DNA of 64,000 bases, from NCBI RefSeq assembly GCF_008831265.1, contig NZ_VTTH01000001.1, positions 868,001 to 932,000 of the forward strand, read 5' to 3'. The notes under the pieces are model-generated. The model was not told where the DNA came from, made no database searches, and saw only the letters and a list, made by a program, of their open reading frames with translations. Shown piece after piece: positions 19,201 through 28,829 of this stretch. Numbering within the stretch: position 1 is the first letter of the stretch; each line of letters starts with the position of its first letter. This DNA is from Lacisediminimonas profundi (GTDB taxonomy: Bacteria; Pseudomonadota; Gammaproteobacteria; Burkholderiales; Burkholderiaceae_D). A program made the translations under genes and the position numbers.

Positions 19201-20391
19201 ATGGCACACGTACCCCAGATCAAGATTCCCGCCACCTACATGCGTGGCGGCACCAGCAAGGGCGTGTTCTTCCGCCTGCAGGATTTGCCCGCCGGCGCCC
19301 AGCTGCCAGGCGCGGCGCGCGATGCGTTGCTGCTGCGTGTCATCGGCAGCCCTGACCCTTACGGCAAGCAGATTGACGGCATGGGCGGTGCCACCTCCAG
19401 CACCAGCAAGACCGTCATCCTGTCAAAGAGCAGCCAGCCCGGCCACGACGTCGACTACCTGTTCGGCCAGGTCTCGATCGACAAGGCTTTTGTCGACTGG
19501 AGCGGCAACTGCGGCAACCTGTCCGCCGCGGTAGGGCCGTTCGCGATCAGCAACGGGCTGGTCGACGCCAGCCGCATTCCCGCGGACGGCGTGGCCATCG
19601 TGCGGATCTGGCAGGCAAACATCGCCAAGACCATCATCGCGCACGTTCCCATCACCAAGGGCGCGGTCCAGGAAACCGGCGACTTCGAGCTGGATGGCGT
19701 CACTTTCCCGGCTGCGGAAGTGCAACTTGAATTCATGGATCCGGCGGCCGAGGAAGAGGGCGCCGGCGGCGCCATGTTCCCGACCGGTAACCTGGTCGAC
19801 GATCTGGAAGTGCCCGGTGTCGGCACCCTGAAGGCCACCATGATCAATGCCGGCATCCCCACCATCTTCCTGAACGCGGAAGCGATCGGCTACACCGGCA
19901 CCGAGTTGCAGGACGCCATCAACAACGATACCCGCGCGCTGGAAATGTTCGAGACGATACGCGCCCATGGCGCCGTGCGCATGGGCCTGATCAAGCACAT
20001 CGACGAAGCAGCGAAACGCCAGCACACGCCGAAGGTCGCCTTCGTCGCGCCGCCGGCCGCTTATGTCGCCTCCAGCGGCAAGCCGGTCGGTGCCGGCGAC
20101 GTCGACCTGCTGGTGCGCGCCCTGTCGATGGGCAAGCTGCATCATGCGATGATGGGCACCGCAGCGGTTGCGATCGGCACCGCCGCGGCAATACCGGGCA
20201 CGCTGGTCAACCTCGCTGCCGGCGGCGGTGCGCGCAATGCGGTGCGCTTCGGCCATCCCTCTGGCACCTTGCGGGTCGGCGCGGAAGCGGTCCAGGCCAA
20301 TGGCGAATGGAGCGTGAGCAAGGCCATCATGAGCCGCAGCGCCCGGGTGCTGATGGAAGGCTGGGTACGTGTGCCCGGCGACGCCTTCTGA
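19201..20391 (+). CDS. prpF: 2-methylaconitate cis-trans isomerase
   Basis: A 396-residue protein of the PrpF/diaminopimelate-epimerase fold. The family opening RGGTSKGVFF occurs near residue 16, followed by DGMGGATSSTSKT and the cysteine-bearing SGNCGNLSAAVGPF. It isomerises the 2-methylaconitate formed by AcnD into the form that is hydrated to 2-methylisocitrate. No ATG-proximal ribosome-binding site of good quality is visible. The 115-base gap from acnD contains a hairpin and a T/C-rich run made of short CGTTTC-like repeats. The stop is 100 bases before prpE. Confidence 0.94.
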   Translation: MAHVPQIKIPATYMRGGTSKGVFFRLQDLPAGAQLPGAARDALLLRVIGSPDPYGKQIDGMGGATSSTSKTVILSKSSQPGHDVDYLFGQVSIDKAFVDWSGNCGNLSAAVGPFAISNGLVDASRIPADGVAIVRIWQANIAKTIIAHVPITKGAVQETGDFELDGVTFPAAEVQLEFMDPAAEEEGAGGAMFPTGNLVDDLEVPGVGTLKATMINAGIPTIFLNAEAIGYTGTELQDAINNDTRALEMFETIRAHGAVRMGLIKHIDEAAKRQHTPKVAFVAPPAAYVASSGKPVGAGDVDLLVRALSMGKLHHAMMGTAAVAIGTAAAIPGTLVNLAAGGGARNAVRFGHPSGTLRVGAEAVQANGEWSVSKAIMSRSARVLMEGWVRVPGDAF

Positions 20392-20491
20392 CCAGCAGCA
20401 AACACAGCAGACACTGCAGCAAGCACAGCAAACGCAGCATAGAGGCCGGGGACACGGCTGCTGCAAGGATTCAACCCAATCGGGAGACGAT

Positions 20492-22399
20492 ATGAACTAC
20501 CAGCAGTTCTACAAGAAATCCGTCGACAATCCTCAGGAATTCTGGGGCGAGGAAGCGCGGCGCATCCACTGGCATGCCCCGTACACGCGGGTGCTGGACG
20601 ACTCGAACACGCCGTTCAACAAATGGTTCGTCGGCGGGCAGACCAACCTCTGCTACAACGCGGTCGACCGCTGGGTCGAAAGCCAGGGCGACAGCCCGGC
20701 ATTGATCGCCGTGTCGACCGAGACCGCAGCTGACGGCCTGCCGGTGGAGAAGATCTACAGCTTCCGCGAATTGCAGGCGGAAGTGGAGCGCGCGGCAGCG
20801 ATGATGCAGGCGCTGGGCGTGGTGCGCGGCGACCGCGTTCTGGTCTACATGCCGATGATCGCCGAGGCGACTTTTGCGATGCTGGCCTGCGCCCGCATTG
20901 GCGCCGTGCATTCGGTGGTGTTCGGCGGCTTCGCAGCCAATAGCCTGGCCACCCGCATCGATGATGCCAAGCCCAAGCTGATCGTGTCCGCAGATGCCGG
21001 CTCGCGCGCCGGCAGGCCGGTGCCTTACAAGCCGCTGCTGGACGAGGCGATCCGGCTGGCCACGCACAAGCCGGAGCATGTGCTGCTGGTCAATCGCCAA
21101 CTGGTTCCGATGCAGTTGACGCCAGGGCGTGACGTCGACTATGGAACACTGCGCGAGCAGCATATCAACGCTCGCGTGCCGGTCACCTGGCTCGAATCGA
21201 ACGATATCTCGTACATTCTTTACACCTCGGGCACCACCGGCAAGCCCAAGGGTGTGCAGCGCGATGTCGGCGGCTACGCCGTGGCACTGGCCTCGTCGAT
21301 GCAGCATGTCTATTGCGGCAAGCCGGGCGAGACCTTTTTCGCCACCTCCGACATCGGCTGGGTGGTAGGCCATTCCTACATCGTCTACGGTCCGCTGATT
21401 GCCGGCATGGCGACCATCATGTACGAAGGGCTGCCGATCCGCCCGGACGCCGGCATCTGGTGGAACCTGGTCGAGAAATACCGGGTAACGCGCATGTTCT
21501 CGGCACCGACTGCCATTCGCGTGCTGAGGAAGCAGCCGCCCGAATTCATGCGTCAGTACGACTTGTCGTCGCTGCAGGCGCTGTACCTGGCCGGCGAACC
21601 GCTGGACGAAACCACCTCTGCCTGGATTGCCGGCGAGCTGGGCGTTCCGGTGATCGACAATTACTGGCAGACCGAAACCGGCTGGCCGATCCTGTCGGTG
21701 GCCAAGGGTATCGAGGACACGCCCACGCGGCTTGGCAGCCCGGGCCTGCCGATGCCGGGCTTCAAGGTCAAGATCGTCAACGAATTGAATGGACAGGCTT
21801 GCGGGGCGAACGAGAAGGGCGTGGTTGCCATCGAGGCGCCATTGCCGCCGGGCTGCATGCAGACGGTGTTTGGCGACGACAAGCGCTTCGTCGATACATA
21901 CTGGTCGAATTTCAGCAACGAGCAGCTGTATTCCACCTTTGACTGGGGCATCCGCGATTCGGACGGCTATTACTTCATCCTCGGCCGCACCGACGATGTC
22001 ATCAACGTCGCCGGCCACCGGCTCGGCACCCGCGAAATCGAGGAGAGCATCTCCAGCCATCCGAACGTGTCCGAGGTGGCCGTGGTCGGCGTGGAGGACA
22101 AGCTCAAGGGACAGGTTGCAGTGGCTTTCGTCATTCCCAAGGACGCCGCAGCCATGGAGACTACCGAGAGCCGGCGGCTGATGGAAATGGAAGTCATGGG
22201 CGTGGTTGACCGCCAGCTCGGCGCCGTGGCCCGGCCGTCGCGGGTTCACCTGGTCAGCCTGCTGCCGAAGACCCGCTCCGGCAAGTTGCTGCGGCGGGCA
22301 GTGCAGGCAATTTGCGAAGGGCGCGATGCCGGCGACCTGACGACCATCGAAGATCCGGCCTCACTGGCGCAGATCCGCGAGGCCGTTGCCAAGGGCTGA
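20492..22399 (+). CDS. prpE: Propionate--CoA ligase
   Basis: A 635-residue adenylate-forming enzyme activating propionate to propionyl-CoA, the entry reaction of the operon. It has the P-loop-like TSGTTGKPKG, the acyl-adenylate region (DNYWQTETGWP), the hinge GRTDDVINVAGHRLGTREIE and the catalytic and acetylatable lysine K598 in PKTRSGKLLRR. The start at 20492 follows GGGAGACG; longer in-frame versions begin inside prpF. The 100-base gap before it is rich in CAGCAAACACAGC-like repeats. The operon ends at a hairpin terminator (22412-22457). Confidence 0.95.
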   Translation: MNYQQFYKKSVDNPQEFWGEEARRIHWHAPYTRVLDDSNTPFNKWFVGGQTNLCYNAVDRWVESQGDSPALIAVSTETAADGLPVEKIYSFRELQAEVERAAAMMQALGVVRGDRVLVYMPMIAEATFAMLACARIGAVHSVVFGGFAANSLATRIDDAKPKLIVSADAGSRAGRPVPYKPLLDEAIRLATHKPEHVLLVNRQLVPMQLTPGRDVDYGTLREQHINARVPVTWLESNDISYILYTSGTTGKPKGVQRDVGGYAVALASSMQHVYCGKPGETFFATSDIGWVVGHSYIVYGPLIAGMATIMYEGLPIRPDAGIWWNLVEKYRVTRMFSAPTAIRVLRKQPPEFMRQYDLSSLQALYLAGEPLDETTSAWIAGELGVPVIDNYWQTETGWPILSVAKGIEDTPTRLGSPGLPMPGFKVKIVNELNGQACGANEKGVVAIEAPLPPGCMQTVFGDDKRFVDTYWSNFSNEQLYSTFDWGIRDSDGYYFILGRTDDVINVAGHRLGTREIEESISSHPNVSEVAVVGVEDKLKGQVAVAFVIPKDAAAMETTESRRLMEMEVMGVVDRQLGAVARPSRVHLVSLLPKTRSGKLLRRAVQAICEGRDAGDLTTIEDPASLAQIREAVAKG

Positions 22400-22411
22400 A
22401 CTCGTCGCACA

Positions 22412-22457
22412 CGGCCGGCTGTTCAATCTTGCGGCGGATTGGAGCCGGCCGATTTTT
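22412..22457 (+). terminator. Terminator of the prp operon
   Basis: CGGCCGGCT and AGCCGGCCG form a 9-bp stem continued by inner CAATC/GATTG pairing, followed by ATTTTTA. Confidence 0.82.
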
Positions 22458-22460
22458 AGC

Positions 22461-22558
22461 CAGCAGTTTTTAGTCAGCAGTTTTTAGTCAGCAGTTTTTA
22501 GTCAGCCGGTTTTAGCCAGCCGGTTTTAGCCAGCCGGTTTCAGCCAGCCGGTTCTAGC
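22461..22558. repeat. 14-bp tandem repeat array (seven units)
   Basis: There are seven contiguous 14-base units. Units 1-3 are CAGCAGTTTTTAGT, the third running to 22502. Units 4-5 are CAGCCGGTTTTAGC. Unit 6 is CAGCCGGTTTCAGC and unit 7 CAGCCGGTTCTAGC. Partial units flank both ends (TTTTTAGC before, CAGCG after). The switch from an A/T-rich to a GC-richer variant part-way through shows two rounds of expansion. It lies between the prp terminator and a TATACT -10-like box at 22564. Confidence 0.95.
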
Positions 22559-22618
22559 CAGCGTATACTGGGGTTCACGGCTGGCGCGCCTGCGCCGGCT
22601 TCAACGTCGGAGTCTCAA

Positions 22619-22879
22619 TTGCGTGCCACCAGAGCCAGCACCGCTGTCGAACGCCTGAACAAGCGCTGCCCGGATCAGCATCACTCGATGGTGCGCGGGT
22701 CGGACAACCTGTTCCACCTGGTGCTGGTGGACGAGCAGGGCCGCCAGAAGAAAGTCAGTGAGCCGATGGAACAGGACGAATTCGTCAGGTACGTCAATGC
22801 ACTGGGGCCGCAGGCGCCGAAACGGGTCAGCAAGCTTGACGAGAGTTTCGAAGCCCAGTTGCGCCGTACCCGGAGCTGA
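22619..22879 (+). CDS. Small hypothetical protein
   Basis: An 86-residue protein of unknown function. The middle reads as a compact alpha/beta piece (DNLFHLVLVDEQGRQKKVSEPM), and the C-terminus is basic and helical (LDESFEAQLRRTRS). I chose the TTG at 22619 because GGAG lies 6-8 bases upstream; the alternative ATG at 22688 would give a 63-residue protein. A TATACT box at 22564 could be its -10 element, which would put the 14-bp tandem array in its promoter. It converges with the exonuclease gene. Confidence 0.6.
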   Translation: MRATRASTAVERLNKRCPDQHHSMVRGSDNLFHLVLVDEQGRQKKVSEPMEQDEFVRYVNALGPQAPKRVSKLDESFEAQLRRTRS

Positions 22880-22917
22880 CTGGAGCGGACCGAATCTGAT
22901 TGCCTGCAGCCCGGCCG

Positions 22918-23706
22918 TCAGGCCGGATCGGCCAGCGTCGCGATCACCGGCGCATGGTCAGACGGCTGTTCCCATTTGCGCGGCCCGCGGTCGATGGTGC
23001 ATGCGGTGCAGCGCGCAGCCAGCGGCGGCGACAGCAGGATATGGTCGATGCGCAAGCCCATGTTGCGGCGGAACGCCAGCATCCGGTAATCCCACCAGCT
23101 ATAGGTCTTTTCCGGTTGCTCGAACATGCGGAATGCATCCGTCAGTTCCATTTCCTGTAGCCGCCTGAATGCGGCCTTTTCCGGTTCTGAAAACAAGACC
23201 TTGCCGGCCCATAGCGCCGGATCGTGCACGTCAGCCTCGGCCGGCGCGATGTTGTAGTCGCCCAGCAGCGCCAGCTGCTTGTTGTCGCGCAATTCCGCAG
23301 CAATCCATTCGTGCAGCGCATCCAGCCAGCGCAGCTTGTACTCGTACTTGTCGGATCCGACTTCCTGCCCGTTCGGCACATAGGCGCACACCACCCGCAT
23401 GCCTTCTACCGTTGCCGCGATGATCCGCATTTGCTCATCGGGGAACAGCGGGTTGTTCACCGTGACCTGTTCCAGCGGATGGCGCGACAGGATGGCGACG
23501 CCGTTATAGGTTTTCTGCCCGGCATAAGCGACCTGAAACCCGGCCGCTTCTATTTCAGCCACCGGGAATTTGTCATCGGTGAGCTTGGTTTCCTGCAGGC
23601 AGAGCACGTCGACCGGGCTTTCTTCCAGCCAGCGCAGTACTTGCGGAAGGCGGACTTTCAGGGAGTTGACGTTCCAGGTGGCAATTTTCAATTTGTGCTT
23701 TTCCAT
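22918..23706 (-). CDS. xth: Exodeoxyribonuclease III
   Basis: A 262-residue member of the exonuclease III/AP endonuclease family that removes abasic sites and 3' blocks in base-excision repair. The conserved metal and catalytic motifs are intact: TWNVNSLKVRL at 10-20, LQETKL with Glu39, GDYNIAPAEADVHDP, LRIDHILLS and the final SDHAPV. The start at 23706 (MEKHKLKIATWN) is preferred over an ATG eight codons upstream. Length matches the family. It stands as a single gene upstream of the convergent small hypothetical. Confidence 0.94.
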   Translation of the reverse strand: MEKHKLKIATWNVNSLKVRLPQVLRWLEESPVDVLCLQETKLTDDKFPVAEIEAAGFQVAYAGQKTYNGVAILSRHPLEQVTVNNPLFPDEQMRIIAATVEGMRVVCAYVPNGQEVGSDKYEYKLRWLDALHEWIAAELRDNKQLALLGDYNIAPAEADVHDPALWAGKVLFSEPEKAAFRRLQEMELTDAFRMFEQPEKTYSWWDYRMLAFRRNMGLRIDHILLSPPLAARCTACTIDRGPRKWEQPSDHAPVIATLADPA

Positions 23707-23826
23707 TTCGCAGGCGTGCAGTATGAGCAACGGGCTGTGCTTTCAACGCCTGACGCGCTATGCAAGGGGGCGCGTTCGTGCGACGGGAAAGCCGTTCTTC
23801 GACCCCCGTCGCCCTGACTGCCGTCC

Positions 23827-25329
23827 CTATTTCCCTGCGCGGTTGATCAGGAATGTCGTCAACAAGGGCACTGGCCGGCCGGTTGCGCCTTTTGCCGCGC
23901 CGTTCTTCCACGCCGTACCTGCGATATCCAGGTGGGCCCATGTGTACTTGCGTGTGTAACGCTCCAGGAAGCACGCCGCCGTGATGCTGCCTGCCGGCGG
24001 TCCGCCGATATTCGCCATGTCGGCAAAATTCGACTTCAATTGCTCCTGGTAGCTGTCCTCGATCGGCAGGCGCCAGGCGGTGTCGCCGGTCGCCTTGCCT
24101 GCTGCGATCAGCTCGGCCGCCAAGGCATCGTGTGCCTCGTCATGACGGGTGAACAATCCGGAGTTGTGGTGGCCGAGCGCGGTGATGCAGGCACCGGTCA
24201 GTGTTGCCACGTCAACCACCGCAGCCGGGTTGAAGCGTTCTGCATAGGTCAGCGCGTCGCACAGGATCAGCCGGCCCTCGGCGTCGGTATTCAGGATCTC
24301 GATGGTCTGGCCCGACATCGAGGTCACGATGTCGCCCGGTCGGGTGGCCGTGCCGGATGGCATGTTCTCGCAGCTCGGGATCACGGCGATCACGTTCAGC
24401 TTGAGCTTCATCCGGCCGACTGCGCGCATGGTGCCCAGTACCGACCCGGCGCCGCACATGTCGTATTTCATCTCGTCCATGTTGGCGCCCGGTTTGAGCG
24501 AAATGCCGCCGGTATCAAAGGTGATGCCCTTGCCGACCAGGACCACCGGCGCATCCTTGGGCTTGCCGCCCATGTGCCTGAGCACGATGAATTTCGGCGG
24601 TTCCTGGGTGCCGCTGGTGACCGACAGGAAGCTGCCCATTTTGAGGGCCTGGATCTGCTTGCGGTCAAGTACTTCCACGGCCATGCCGAACTCGCTGCCG
24701 AGTTCGCGTGCAGTCGTGGCCAGGTAGGTCGGGGTGCAGACGTTGGCGGGCAGGTTGCCCAGCGTCTTGGTGAGGTCCATGCCATCGGCAATCGCCGCAG
24801 CCTGGGTGACCGCGGTCTTGGCCGTGGCAGAAGCGGTGGCGGGCACGGCAAATGCGACCTTGCGCACGCCGTTAGCGGCTGAATCTTTCCGGCTCTTGAG
24901 CTGGTCGAAACGGTAGACGCTGTCGCGCAGGGCGATGACGACGCTGCGCAGGCACCAGGTGGCGTCGCGATCCTTCACATCGTCCAGCGGCAGGGCGACG
25001 ATGGCGTCGCTCGATCCCAGTGTCTGGAAGCTGCGGGCGATGGCTTGCGCGGCGCTGTTGAAATCCTTGCTGCTGACCTCGCCCTGGCGGCCCAGGCCTA
25101 CCAGCAGTATGCGGTCGGCGCGGCCGCCGGTGTTCCGCAGCAGCAGCGTGGTGCCCGCCTTGCCGGTGATGTCGCCGGACTTCACGGCATTGCTGATGAC
25201 GTGATCGAGGTCGAGCGCAAGGGCGTGTTCGGAGAGCTTCCTGTCCTCGAAAATTCCGACAGCAATGCAACCGCCCTTGAGCTGGGCGATGGCGTTTTTT
25301 CCGTCAAAAGTTTTTATGCTAAAGTCCAT
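23827..25329 (-). CDS. pepA: Cytosol (leucyl) aminopeptidase PepA
   Basis: A 500-residue M17 aminopeptidase. The catalytic domain contains the two-metal site: [11 protein letters not shown] with K267 and D272, D290 in YDMCGAG, and the family signature NTDAEGRL at 347-354. The N-terminal ~170 residues form the macro-like domain that in E. coli PepA can bind DNA. It cleaves N-terminal residues, notably leucine, from peptides in the cytoplasm. It is divergent from lptF with only about 40 bases between the start codons, a common arrangement in proteobacteria. Confidence 0.96.
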   Translation of the reverse strand: MDFSIKTFDGKNAIAQLKGGCIAVGIFEDRKLSEHALALDLDHVISNAVKSGDITGKAGTTLLLRNTGGRADRILLVGLGRQGEVSSKDFNSAAQAIARSFQTLGSSDAIVALPLDDVKDRDATWCLRSVVIALRDSVYRFDQLKSRKDSAANGVRKVAFAVPATASATAKTAVTQAAAIADGMDLTKTLGNLPANVCTPTYLATTARELGSEFGMAVEVLDRKQIQALKMGSFLSVTSGTQEPPKFIVLRHMGGKPKDAPVVLVGKGITFDTGGISLKPGANMDEMKYDMCGAGSVLGTMRAVGRMKLKLNVIAVIPSCENMPSGTATRPGDIVTSMSGQTIEILNTDAEGRLILCDALTYAERFNPAAVVDVATLTGACITALGHHNSGLFTRHDEAHDALAAELIAAGKATGDTAWRLPIEDSYQEQLKSNFADMANIGGPPAGSITAACFLERYTRKYTWAHLDIAGTAWKNGAAKGATGRPVPLLTTFLINRAGK

Positions 25330-25371
25330 GACCGCTCCTGAGTGAATCCAGCAATTATAGAGCCTATCCCC

Positions 25372-26502
25372 ATGATTTTTCAGCGCGCCCTTCGACGTGA
25401 GTTGATCAGTAACGCCGGCGCCGTATTCACCACGCTGTTCACGATCACGATCACCGTGATGCTGATCCGGATACTCGGACAGGCTGCGGGTGGCCAGGTG
25501 GCTTCCCGTGACGTCGTTGCGCTGATCGGCTTCTCGGCATTGAATTACCTTCCGGTCCTGTTGATCCTGACCGGTTTCGTTTCTGTACTGCTGGTCGTCA
25601 CCCGCAGTTACCAGGACTCGGAGATGGTGGTGTGGTTTGCCTCCGGACTGAGTCTTTCACGCTGGATCCGGCCGGTGCTGGGCTTTGGCGCGCCGGTCGT
25701 CATCCTGACTGCCGTCCTCAGCTTTTTCGTCACGCCATGGGCGAACCGGCAGAGCGCCGAATTCCGCGAGCGCTTTGAACAGCGCGAGGACGTTTCGCGC
25801 ATCGCGCCAGGCAAGTTCCAGGAGTCGGCGTCGGGCGATCGGGTTTTCTTCGTCGAGGGCCTGGCCAACGACGCCACCCGCGTGCGCAACGTGTTCGTGA
25901 ATTCGGTCCGCGATGGCAAGACCAGCGTGGTCGCCGCGCGCGAGGGCCGCATCGAGTTCGACAAGCGCGGCGACAAATTCCTGATCCTGCAGAACGGGCG
26001 CCGTTATGACGGCACGCCCAGCGAGCCCGATTTCCAGCTGATGCAGTTCGAACGCTACGGCGTGCTGGTGGCGCAGGCATCGCGTGTCGCCGACGGCGAC
26101 CGTTCGGCGCGGGCGCTGTCCACTGCAAGGCTGATCGCCGATCCCAATCCGTTCAACCGGGGCGAGCTGTTATGGAGAATTGCCTTGCCGCTCATGTGCA
26201 TTGTCCTGATGCTGCTGGCGGTGCCGCTGGGCTTCGTCAATCCGCGCGGCGGCCGCTCCGCCAACCTGCTGGTCGCGTTGTTCCTGTTTGTGGTCTACAG
26301 CAACACGGTCAGCATATTCCAGGCTGCGGTCGTTCAGAAGCGGATGGGCCTGTTCGAAGCGCTGTGGCCGGCACACGTGGTCGCGGCGCTGCTGGTACTG
26401 GTGCTGTTCCTGTGGCGAATCAATGTGAACAGCCCGCGCCATCCGCTGGTGTGGTGGAGCCGGCTCAAGCGCGCGCGCCTGCTGCGCAAGGAAGGTGCCT
26501 GA
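25372..26502 (+). CDS. lptF: LPS export permease LptF
   Basis: A 376-residue inner-membrane protein, one of the two permease subunits of the LptB2FG transporter that extracts lipopolysaccharide and passes it to the LptC-A-D bridge. Three N-terminal membrane helices (about 12-110), a periplasmic beta-jellyroll (about 125-260) and three C-terminal helices are evident. The start at 25372 ([11 protein letters not shown]) is the family-typical one; a GTG ten codons upstream is less likely. The stop at 26502 is 31 bases before the lptG start. Confidence 0.95.
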   Translation: MIFQRALRRELISNAGAVFTTLFTITITVMLIRILGQAAGGQVASRDVVALIGFSALNYLPVLLILTGFVSVLLVVTRSYQDSEMVVWFASGLSLSRWIRPVLGFGAPVVILTAVLSFFVTPWANRQSAEFRERFEQREDVSRIAPGKFQESASGDRVFFVEGLANDATRVRNVFVNSVRDGKTSVVAAREGRIEFDKRGDKFLILQNGRRYDGTPSEPDFQLMQFERYGVLVAQASRVADGDRSARALSTARLIADPNPFNRGELLWRIALPLMCIVLMLLAVPLGFVNPRGGRSANLLVALFLFVVYSNTVSIFQAAVVQKRMGLFEALWPAHVVAALLVLVLFLWRINVNSPRHPLVWWSRLKRARLLRKEGA

Positions 26503-26533
26503 TGCGCTGCCATTCATCTTGCCGGGCACGATC

Positions 26534-27673
26534 ATGAGTATCCTGCAGCGCTATCTGGCGCGCGAAATCATCCGATCGGTCAGCTTCGTGCTGGTGGCCT
26601 TCCTTGCCCTGTTTGCATTCTTCGACCTGATGAACGAGCTGCAGTCGGTGGGCAAGGGCGGGTACAAGCTGCAGCATGCGTTTGCCTACGTCGTGCTGGG
26701 CTTGCCCGGGTATGCCTACGAGCTGATGCCGATCGCCGCCCTGATCGGCACCATCTACGTGCTGGCGCAAATGGCCGCCCGCTCCGAGTTCACCATCATG
26801 CGCGTGTCGGGCATGTCCACCATGCGGGCCGGGCGCATGCTGGCCGTGATCGCCGTGCTGTTTTCGGCGTTGACACTGCTCTTTGGTGAAGTGATTTCGC
26901 CGCGCGCAAGCGACATGGCGGAGCGCTTGAAGCTGGAGCTGCGCGGCACCGCGCTGTCGCAACAGTTTCGTTCCGGACTCTGGGCCAAGGACGTGGTGCG
27001 CGAGAAGGGGGTGACCGGACGCACCATCGGTTCCCGATTCCTGAACGTGCGTGAAGTCCGGTTCGACGGCGAGCTGCTGGATTTGAAGATTTATGAATTC
27101 GACCGCGAATTCCGGATGACCCGGGTGGTTTCAGCCGCCAGGGCGCAGTACGTCGGCGACAACACCTGGAACCTTGCCGATGTGGCGCAGACCTCGTTTC
27201 CGGCATCCGGGGCGGTGCTGTCGATGGATGAGCTGGCAGGTGTGAAGACGACCAAGTCCGCCGCCGGCACGCTGGTGTCCGAGGTGACGCCGGATATCCT
27301 CGCGGTCCTGTTCGCCGATCCTGACCGCATGTCGGCCTACGACCTGTCGGCATACACCCGGCATCTGGCCGAGAACCAGCAGCGCACCGAGCGCTATGAA
27401 ATTGCATACTGGAAGAAACTGACCTACCCGTTCGCCGTGTTCGTGATGATGGCGCTGGCCCTGCCATTCGCCTACATGCAGGCCCGGGCTGGTGGCGTCA
27501 GCCTGAAAATTTTTGCGGGAATCATGCTGGGCGTGTCGTTCCAGCTGATCAACAGCCTGTTCGCGCACATTGGCCTGCTCAATACCTGGCCGCCGTTCGC
27601 GACCGCGGTGCTGCCGAGCGTGCTGTTCTTCCTGATTGCGATCGGATCGCTGGTGTGGGTGGAGAGACGATGA
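26534..27673 (+). CDS. lptG: LPS export permease LptG
   Basis: A 379-residue partner of LptF with the same layout: SILQRYLAREIIRSVSFVL start, three membrane helices, a periplasmic jellyroll domain (about 130-265), then three helices ending at residue 376. The coupling-helix region EFTIMRVSGMS near residue 85 is conserved in contacts with LptB. I chose the ATG at 26534 over an upstream frame start overlapping lptF. The stop codon overlaps the ATG of the CbiX-like gene (ATGATGA), so translation may be coupled. Confidence 0.95.
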   Translation: MSILQRYLAREIIRSVSFVLVAFLALFAFFDLMNELQSVGKGGYKLQHAFAYVVLGLPGYAYELMPIAALIGTIYVLAQMAARSEFTIMRVSGMSTMRAGRMLAVIAVLFSALTLLFGEVISPRASDMAERLKLELRGTALSQQFRSGLWAKDVVREKGVTGRTIGSRFLNVREVRFDGELLDLKIYEFDREFRMTRVVSAARAQYVGDNTWNLADVAQTSFPASGAVLSMDELAGVKTTKSAAGTLVSEVTPDILAVLFADPDRMSAYDLSAYTRHLAENQQRTERYEIAYWKKLTYPFAVFVMMALALPFAYMQARAGGVSLKIFAGIMLGVSFQLINSLFAHIGLLNTWPPFATAVLPSVLFFLIAIGSLVWVERR

Positions 27674-28071
27674 TGAAACAAGCCCTGGTCCTGTTTGCAC
27701 ACGGTGCGCGTGATCCGCGCTGGGCGGAACCTTTCCGGAAACTGGCCGATCGGGTTCAGTCGCAACGGCCTGATATCGTCGTGACGTTGGCGTTCCTGGA
27801 ACTGATGTCGCCGCGGCTTCCCGAGTGCGTGGCGCAGTTGCTGGAGCAGGGCTGCGACCGTATCAGCGTGGTGCCGGTATTCCTCGGGCAGGGCGGGCAT
27901 GTGCTGCGCGACCTGCCGCTGTTGATCGGGCAATTGCGCCAGGATCATCCGCAATTGCAGATCGATGTCGCGCAGGCAGTGGGGGAGGATGATTCGGTGC
28001 AGGAGGCGATGGCACGGTATTGCGTTGGAACCTTGTCGGCGCAGCAGGCAGGAATGCCGGGCGCCGAATAG
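27670..28071 (+). CDS. CbiX-type sirohydrochlorin chelatase
   Basis: A 133-residue single-domain CbiX-family protein (FAHGARDPRWAEPFRKL, then VVPVFLGQGGHVLRDLP). Small CbiX homologues insert Co or Fe into sirohydrochlorin as homodimers. The HGxR start carries the conserved metal-binding histidine, and H78 or so (QGGHV) supplies the second. GGAGAGACG precedes the start. The first ATG overlaps the lptG stop. It converges with a SUMT gene that makes the chelatase substrate precursor, which together with siroheme-dependent CysI suggests a role in siroheme synthesis; cobalt use for B12 is the alternative. Confidence 0.85.
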   Translation: MMKQALVLFAHGARDPRWAEPFRKLADRVQSQRPDIVVTLAFLELMSPRLPECVAQLLEQGCDRISVVPVFLGQGGHVLRDLPLLIGQLRQDHPQLQIDVAQAVGEDDSVQEAMARYCVGTLSAQQAGMPGAE

Positions 28072-28115
28072 CGCCCGCACAGGCGTATAAGTTCCGCGCG
28101 GTCAGTACCGCACCA

Positions 28116-28829
28116 TCAGGTCCGCGCTCCGAGCGCATCCCCGATCATCACCAGTACCGGTCCGGTACAGGTTTCGATGCCTTGCCGCAGGCCGCCCAGC
28201 GTCAGGTGGGCGATTCGTTGCTCTGGCAGGCTGCAACTTTCCACGATCACCACTGGCGTGTCGGGCGAACGGCCCTGGGCCAGCAAGCGCTCGGCGGTGG
28301 TGATCGCTTCCCGCCCGCCCATGTACTGCACGATGGTGTCGCAGTCCGGCAGCGTCGTTTGTTCCGGCTGGCCGGGCGCTGTCGCCGACGTGAAAAATGC
28401 CACGCTGCGAGCGATGCCGCGCTTGGTCAGCGGCTGTTTCGCCGCCGCGGCCGCCGCCAGCGCCGCGGTAATGCCCGGAACGATCTCGACCTCGATGCCA
28501 TGCGCTTCCAGCGCGCGCAACTCTTCGTCCGCTCGCCCGAACATCATCGGATCGCCGCCCTTGAGCCGAACCACCTGTTTGTATTCGCGGGCACAGGCAA
28601 TCAGCTTTTCATTGATTTCCAGCTGCGCGGTGGAGCGCTGGCCGGAGCGTTTGCCGACCGGAATTTTCACTGCTTGCGGACACAGCGCAAGCATGTCGGG
28701 GGTGACCAGTGCGTCATACAGCACCACGTCGGCCAAGGCCAGTATCCGGGCTCCGCGCAGCGTGATCAGGTCAGCGGCGCCGGGGCCGGCGCCGATCAGG
28801 GTGACCTTGCCGTATGACCTGTCCGCCAT
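28116..28829 (-). CDS. cobA: Uroporphyrinogen-III C-methyltransferase (SUMT)
   Basis: A 237-residue SAM-dependent methyltransferase converting uroporphyrinogen III to precorrin-2. Signature segments are VTLIGAGPGAADLITLRG at the N-terminus, VVLYDALV, the SAM-site motif RLKGGDPMMFGR and the EVEIVPGITAA loop. It lacks the CysG Fe-chelatase/dehydrogenase domain, so another enzyme must finish siroheme. The ATG at 28829 overlaps the cysN stop (ATGA), making it the last gene of the sulfate operon, where it would supply siroheme for CysI. Confidence 0.93.
   Translation of the reverse strand: MADRSYGKVTLIGAGPGAADLITLRGARILALADVVLYDALVTPDMLALCPQAVKIPVGKRSGQRSTAQLEINEKLIACAREYKQVVRLKGGDPMMFGRADEELRALEAHGIEVEIVPGITAALAAAAAAKQPLTKRGIARSVAFFTSATAPGQPEQTTLPDCDTIVQYMGGREAITTAERLLAQGRSPDTPVVIVESCSLPEQRIAHLTLGGLRQGIETCTGPVLVMIGDALGART

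Noticed and set aside
20471-22249. 592-codon minus-strand open frame across prpE
   Set aside because: Antisense shadow of prpE, low in recognisable structure and full of His/Arg.
22461-22558. CRISPR array
   Set aside because: The repeats are 14 bases, directly adjacent and without unique spacers; no cas genes are near.
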